A DNA stretch of 64,000 bases, taken from the NCBI RefSeq assembly GCF_905220365.1, contig NC_061134.1:11361001-11425000 (forward strand). Reading direction: 5' to 3'. Positions 62,763 to 64,000 of this stretch are shown piece by piece (the stretch's first letter is position 1; each line of letters begins with the position of its first letter). The notes below the pieces were generated by a model that worked only from the letters and a program-made list of their open reading frames with translations, had not been told where the DNA came from and ran no database searches. Source of the stretch: Vanessa cardui. Its lineage: Eukaryota > Arthropoda > Insecta > Lepidoptera > Nymphalidae. Both the position numbers and the translations under genes were made by a program.

Positions 62763-63002
62763 TAACAACAGCCTGTAAATTTTGAGGAGAAGTTTTGGAT
62801 GAAACTATTCCACCACTCTGTTCCAATACTGCTTGATCAAATACACATGTGGCAGAATTTCTTTCTTTGAAAGACACATGCAGGTTTCCTCACGATGTTT
62901 TCCTTTACCGCTGAGCATGAGATGAATTATACACAAATTTGCCTGGGTTTGAACCCGCAATCATCGGGATGCACGCGTTCTAACCACTGGGCCATTTCGG
63001 CT
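62763..63002 (-). repeat. Family A SINE with deletions
   Basis: It lacks the TTCCCACTGCTGGGC segment and part of the AAGCACATGA region but keeps the head (CCACTGGGCCATTTCGGCTC). Confidence 0.85.
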
Positions 63003-63313
63003 CGCATTGTATCTCGTTATTGTGCTCATATTGTTATATGAATATTCTTAATTTAAATAAAATAAAAAAAGAGTTTAAAATCCTTAAATATGTGCCAGGT
63101 ATAAAACATGAGTGAATTCAACGGACGTAAAAGTAGCACGCAATCAAAAATCGTAATGTTTAAGAAAAATCCTTTTGACAGCGAAATAACACAGATAATA
63201 GCGACTCGTTCCGACAACACGCCGTCGTCTGCAGTTCGTGATGTTCTTAAATTACCTCATCAAAACATTTCTCCGCCGTAACTGTAATTGTAAATAATTT
63301 TCTTATTCCACAG

Positions 63314-63357
63314 TCGTTCCAAGGCAGCCAGGGGCGCGCGTATCTCTTCAATTCAGT
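63314..63357 (+). CDS. Ypel: YPEL protein, second domain exon
   Basis: This 44-bp exon is too short to be found as an ORF. It reads S-F-Q-G-S-Q-G-R-A-Y-L-F-N-S plus two bases (GT) of a split Val codon. It follows a TTATTCCACAG acceptor (AG at 63312-63313) and ends at a GTGAGT donor (63358). Joined in phase 0 to the exon ending at 60320, it places Gly 20 residues after the second Cys, followed by x3-L, matching the YPEL signature C-x2-C-x19-G-x3-L. The second C-x2-C and the G-W-x-Y motif, about 65-75 residues, must lie downstream of this window. The last intron begins here in phase 2, and a family B SINE sits about 54 bp inside it. Confidence 0.93.
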
Positions 63358-63410
63358 GTGAGTATTAAATGACTTATAACAACTTAAATAATTAAAAATA
63401 TTGTAAAGTA

Positions 63411-63628
63411 ACTGGTGGTAAAGCGTTGTGCAAGCTCGTCTGGGTAGGTACCACCCATTCATCATTTATTCTACCGCTTAACTACAGTATTGATGTGTTT
63501 CAGTTTGAGTCAGTGTAACTACAGGCACATCAGGCATAACATCTTTTTTTCCAAACTTGGAAACTTGGTGTTTTCTCTCTGCGGTGGTGACCACTTACCA
63601 TATGCTCGACCGCCTATTTAGTATAAAA
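63411..63628 (+). repeat. Family B interspersed repeat in YPEL intron
   Basis: AACTGGTGGTAAAGCGTTGT to ACCGCCTATTTAGTATAAAA, with internal deletions including the GACGATGTAAGGAATAG block. Confidence 0.8.
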
Positions 63629-64000
63629 AAAATAATATAGAACTATACAAATTGCAAAAGTCTTAAGTACGAGAATGAAGTATAATTTGATTTGAAAGAA
63701 CTACTAGGATTTTATAATCGACTATTTTCCTGTTCCTATATTTAAAAATTCGTGTAACCGATCGTTTTTGGATTACGAGAATCCGTTAAATTCATTCCTA
63801 TACGTCAAACGTTGTAGGCGTCGAAACATTCGAAACGATTTATTTATTTATATTTATAGGGACGCTTTTAATTTATGTATCTATTACTTTTTAGTAGGCA
63901 ACACTACTCTTAGCGAATGGAATCAATTTTTAATTGTAATGATTACACCTATATAATTTAAATATGGAACTGTATTTTTAATGATTTCCTGTTGTAATAA
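63629..64000. other. Intronic AT-rich end of window
   Basis: No exon seen; the next YPEL exon is not in the window. Confidence 0.6.

Larger units (their letters stand above)
60321..63313 (+). other. YPEL intron between the two domain exons
   Basis: This phase 0 intron of 2,993 bp is bounded by GTGAGG and CAG. It holds a LINE-like 3' tail (60414-60553), a family A SINE on the minus strand (60961-61187), one on the plus strand (61591-61893) abutting a Helitron-like element (to 62114), a family B relic (62310-62455), a small hairpin (62607-62642) and a third family A SINE on the minus strand (62763-63002). The SINE orientations would allow long double-stranded folds in the pre-mRNA. Confidence 0.85.

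Overview
This is nuclear DNA from an insect, most likely a butterfly or moth. It is AT-rich, has almost no long open reading frames, and is crowded with short interspersed repeats of kinds typical of Lepidoptera: tRNA-headed SINEs ending in GTT repeats, and Helitron-like elements with TC...CTAG ends. The assignment rests on recognising the repeats and on the one clear gene; the species cannot be told from the sequence.

Gene content is very low. The only protein-coding gene that can be named with confidence is a YPEL (yippee-like) gene on the + strand at the right end. One coding exon (60196-60320) and a second short one (63314-63357) join in frame to give the first half of the YPEL zinc-binding domain (C-x2-C-x19-G-x3-L). 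The rest lies beyond the window. A GC-rich block at 57385-57501, with a good acceptor and a phase-compatible donor, is a plausible upstream exon. A second CpG-richer block at about 9.83-10.13 kb has an NRF-1/ewg-like promoter motif and ends in two tandem donor sites. It looks like a promoter plus first non-coding exon of a + strand transcript, possibly the same gene with a 47-kb first intron, but this link is not shown by the sequence.

The rest of the window is intronic or intergenic DNA shaped by mobile elements. SINE family A (tRNA-headed, about 300 bp) has about 20 copies on both strands, several with target-site duplications. Family B (about 285 bp, unclassified) has about seven copies. 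Three sequence types of Helitron-like element share the same terminal rules. Two hAT-type MITEs have perfect 8-bp target duplications, two Harbinger-like MITEs have TTA duplications, and a 165-bp perfect foldback sits beside the putative YPEL exon. Nested insertions are frequent: SINE in Helitron, tRNA-Glu fragment in Helitron, repeat in SINE.

Layout: 0-9.7 kb repeats; 9.8-10.13 kb putative promoter/first exon; 10.1-57.3 kb repeat-rich non-coding DNA (hAT MITEs at 12.6 and 14.6 kb, Harbinger-like MITEs at 25.4 and 51.8 kb, a 1.5-kb repeat block bounded by a 40-bp duplication at 39.9-41.5 kb); 57.4-64 kb the 5' half of the YPEL gene, with oppositely oriented SINEs in its introns. No CRISPR array, rRNA gene or intact tRNA gene was seen. 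No wholly new system is evident; the most unusual items are the composite repeat, the 40-bp duplication, and the exon architecture around YPEL.
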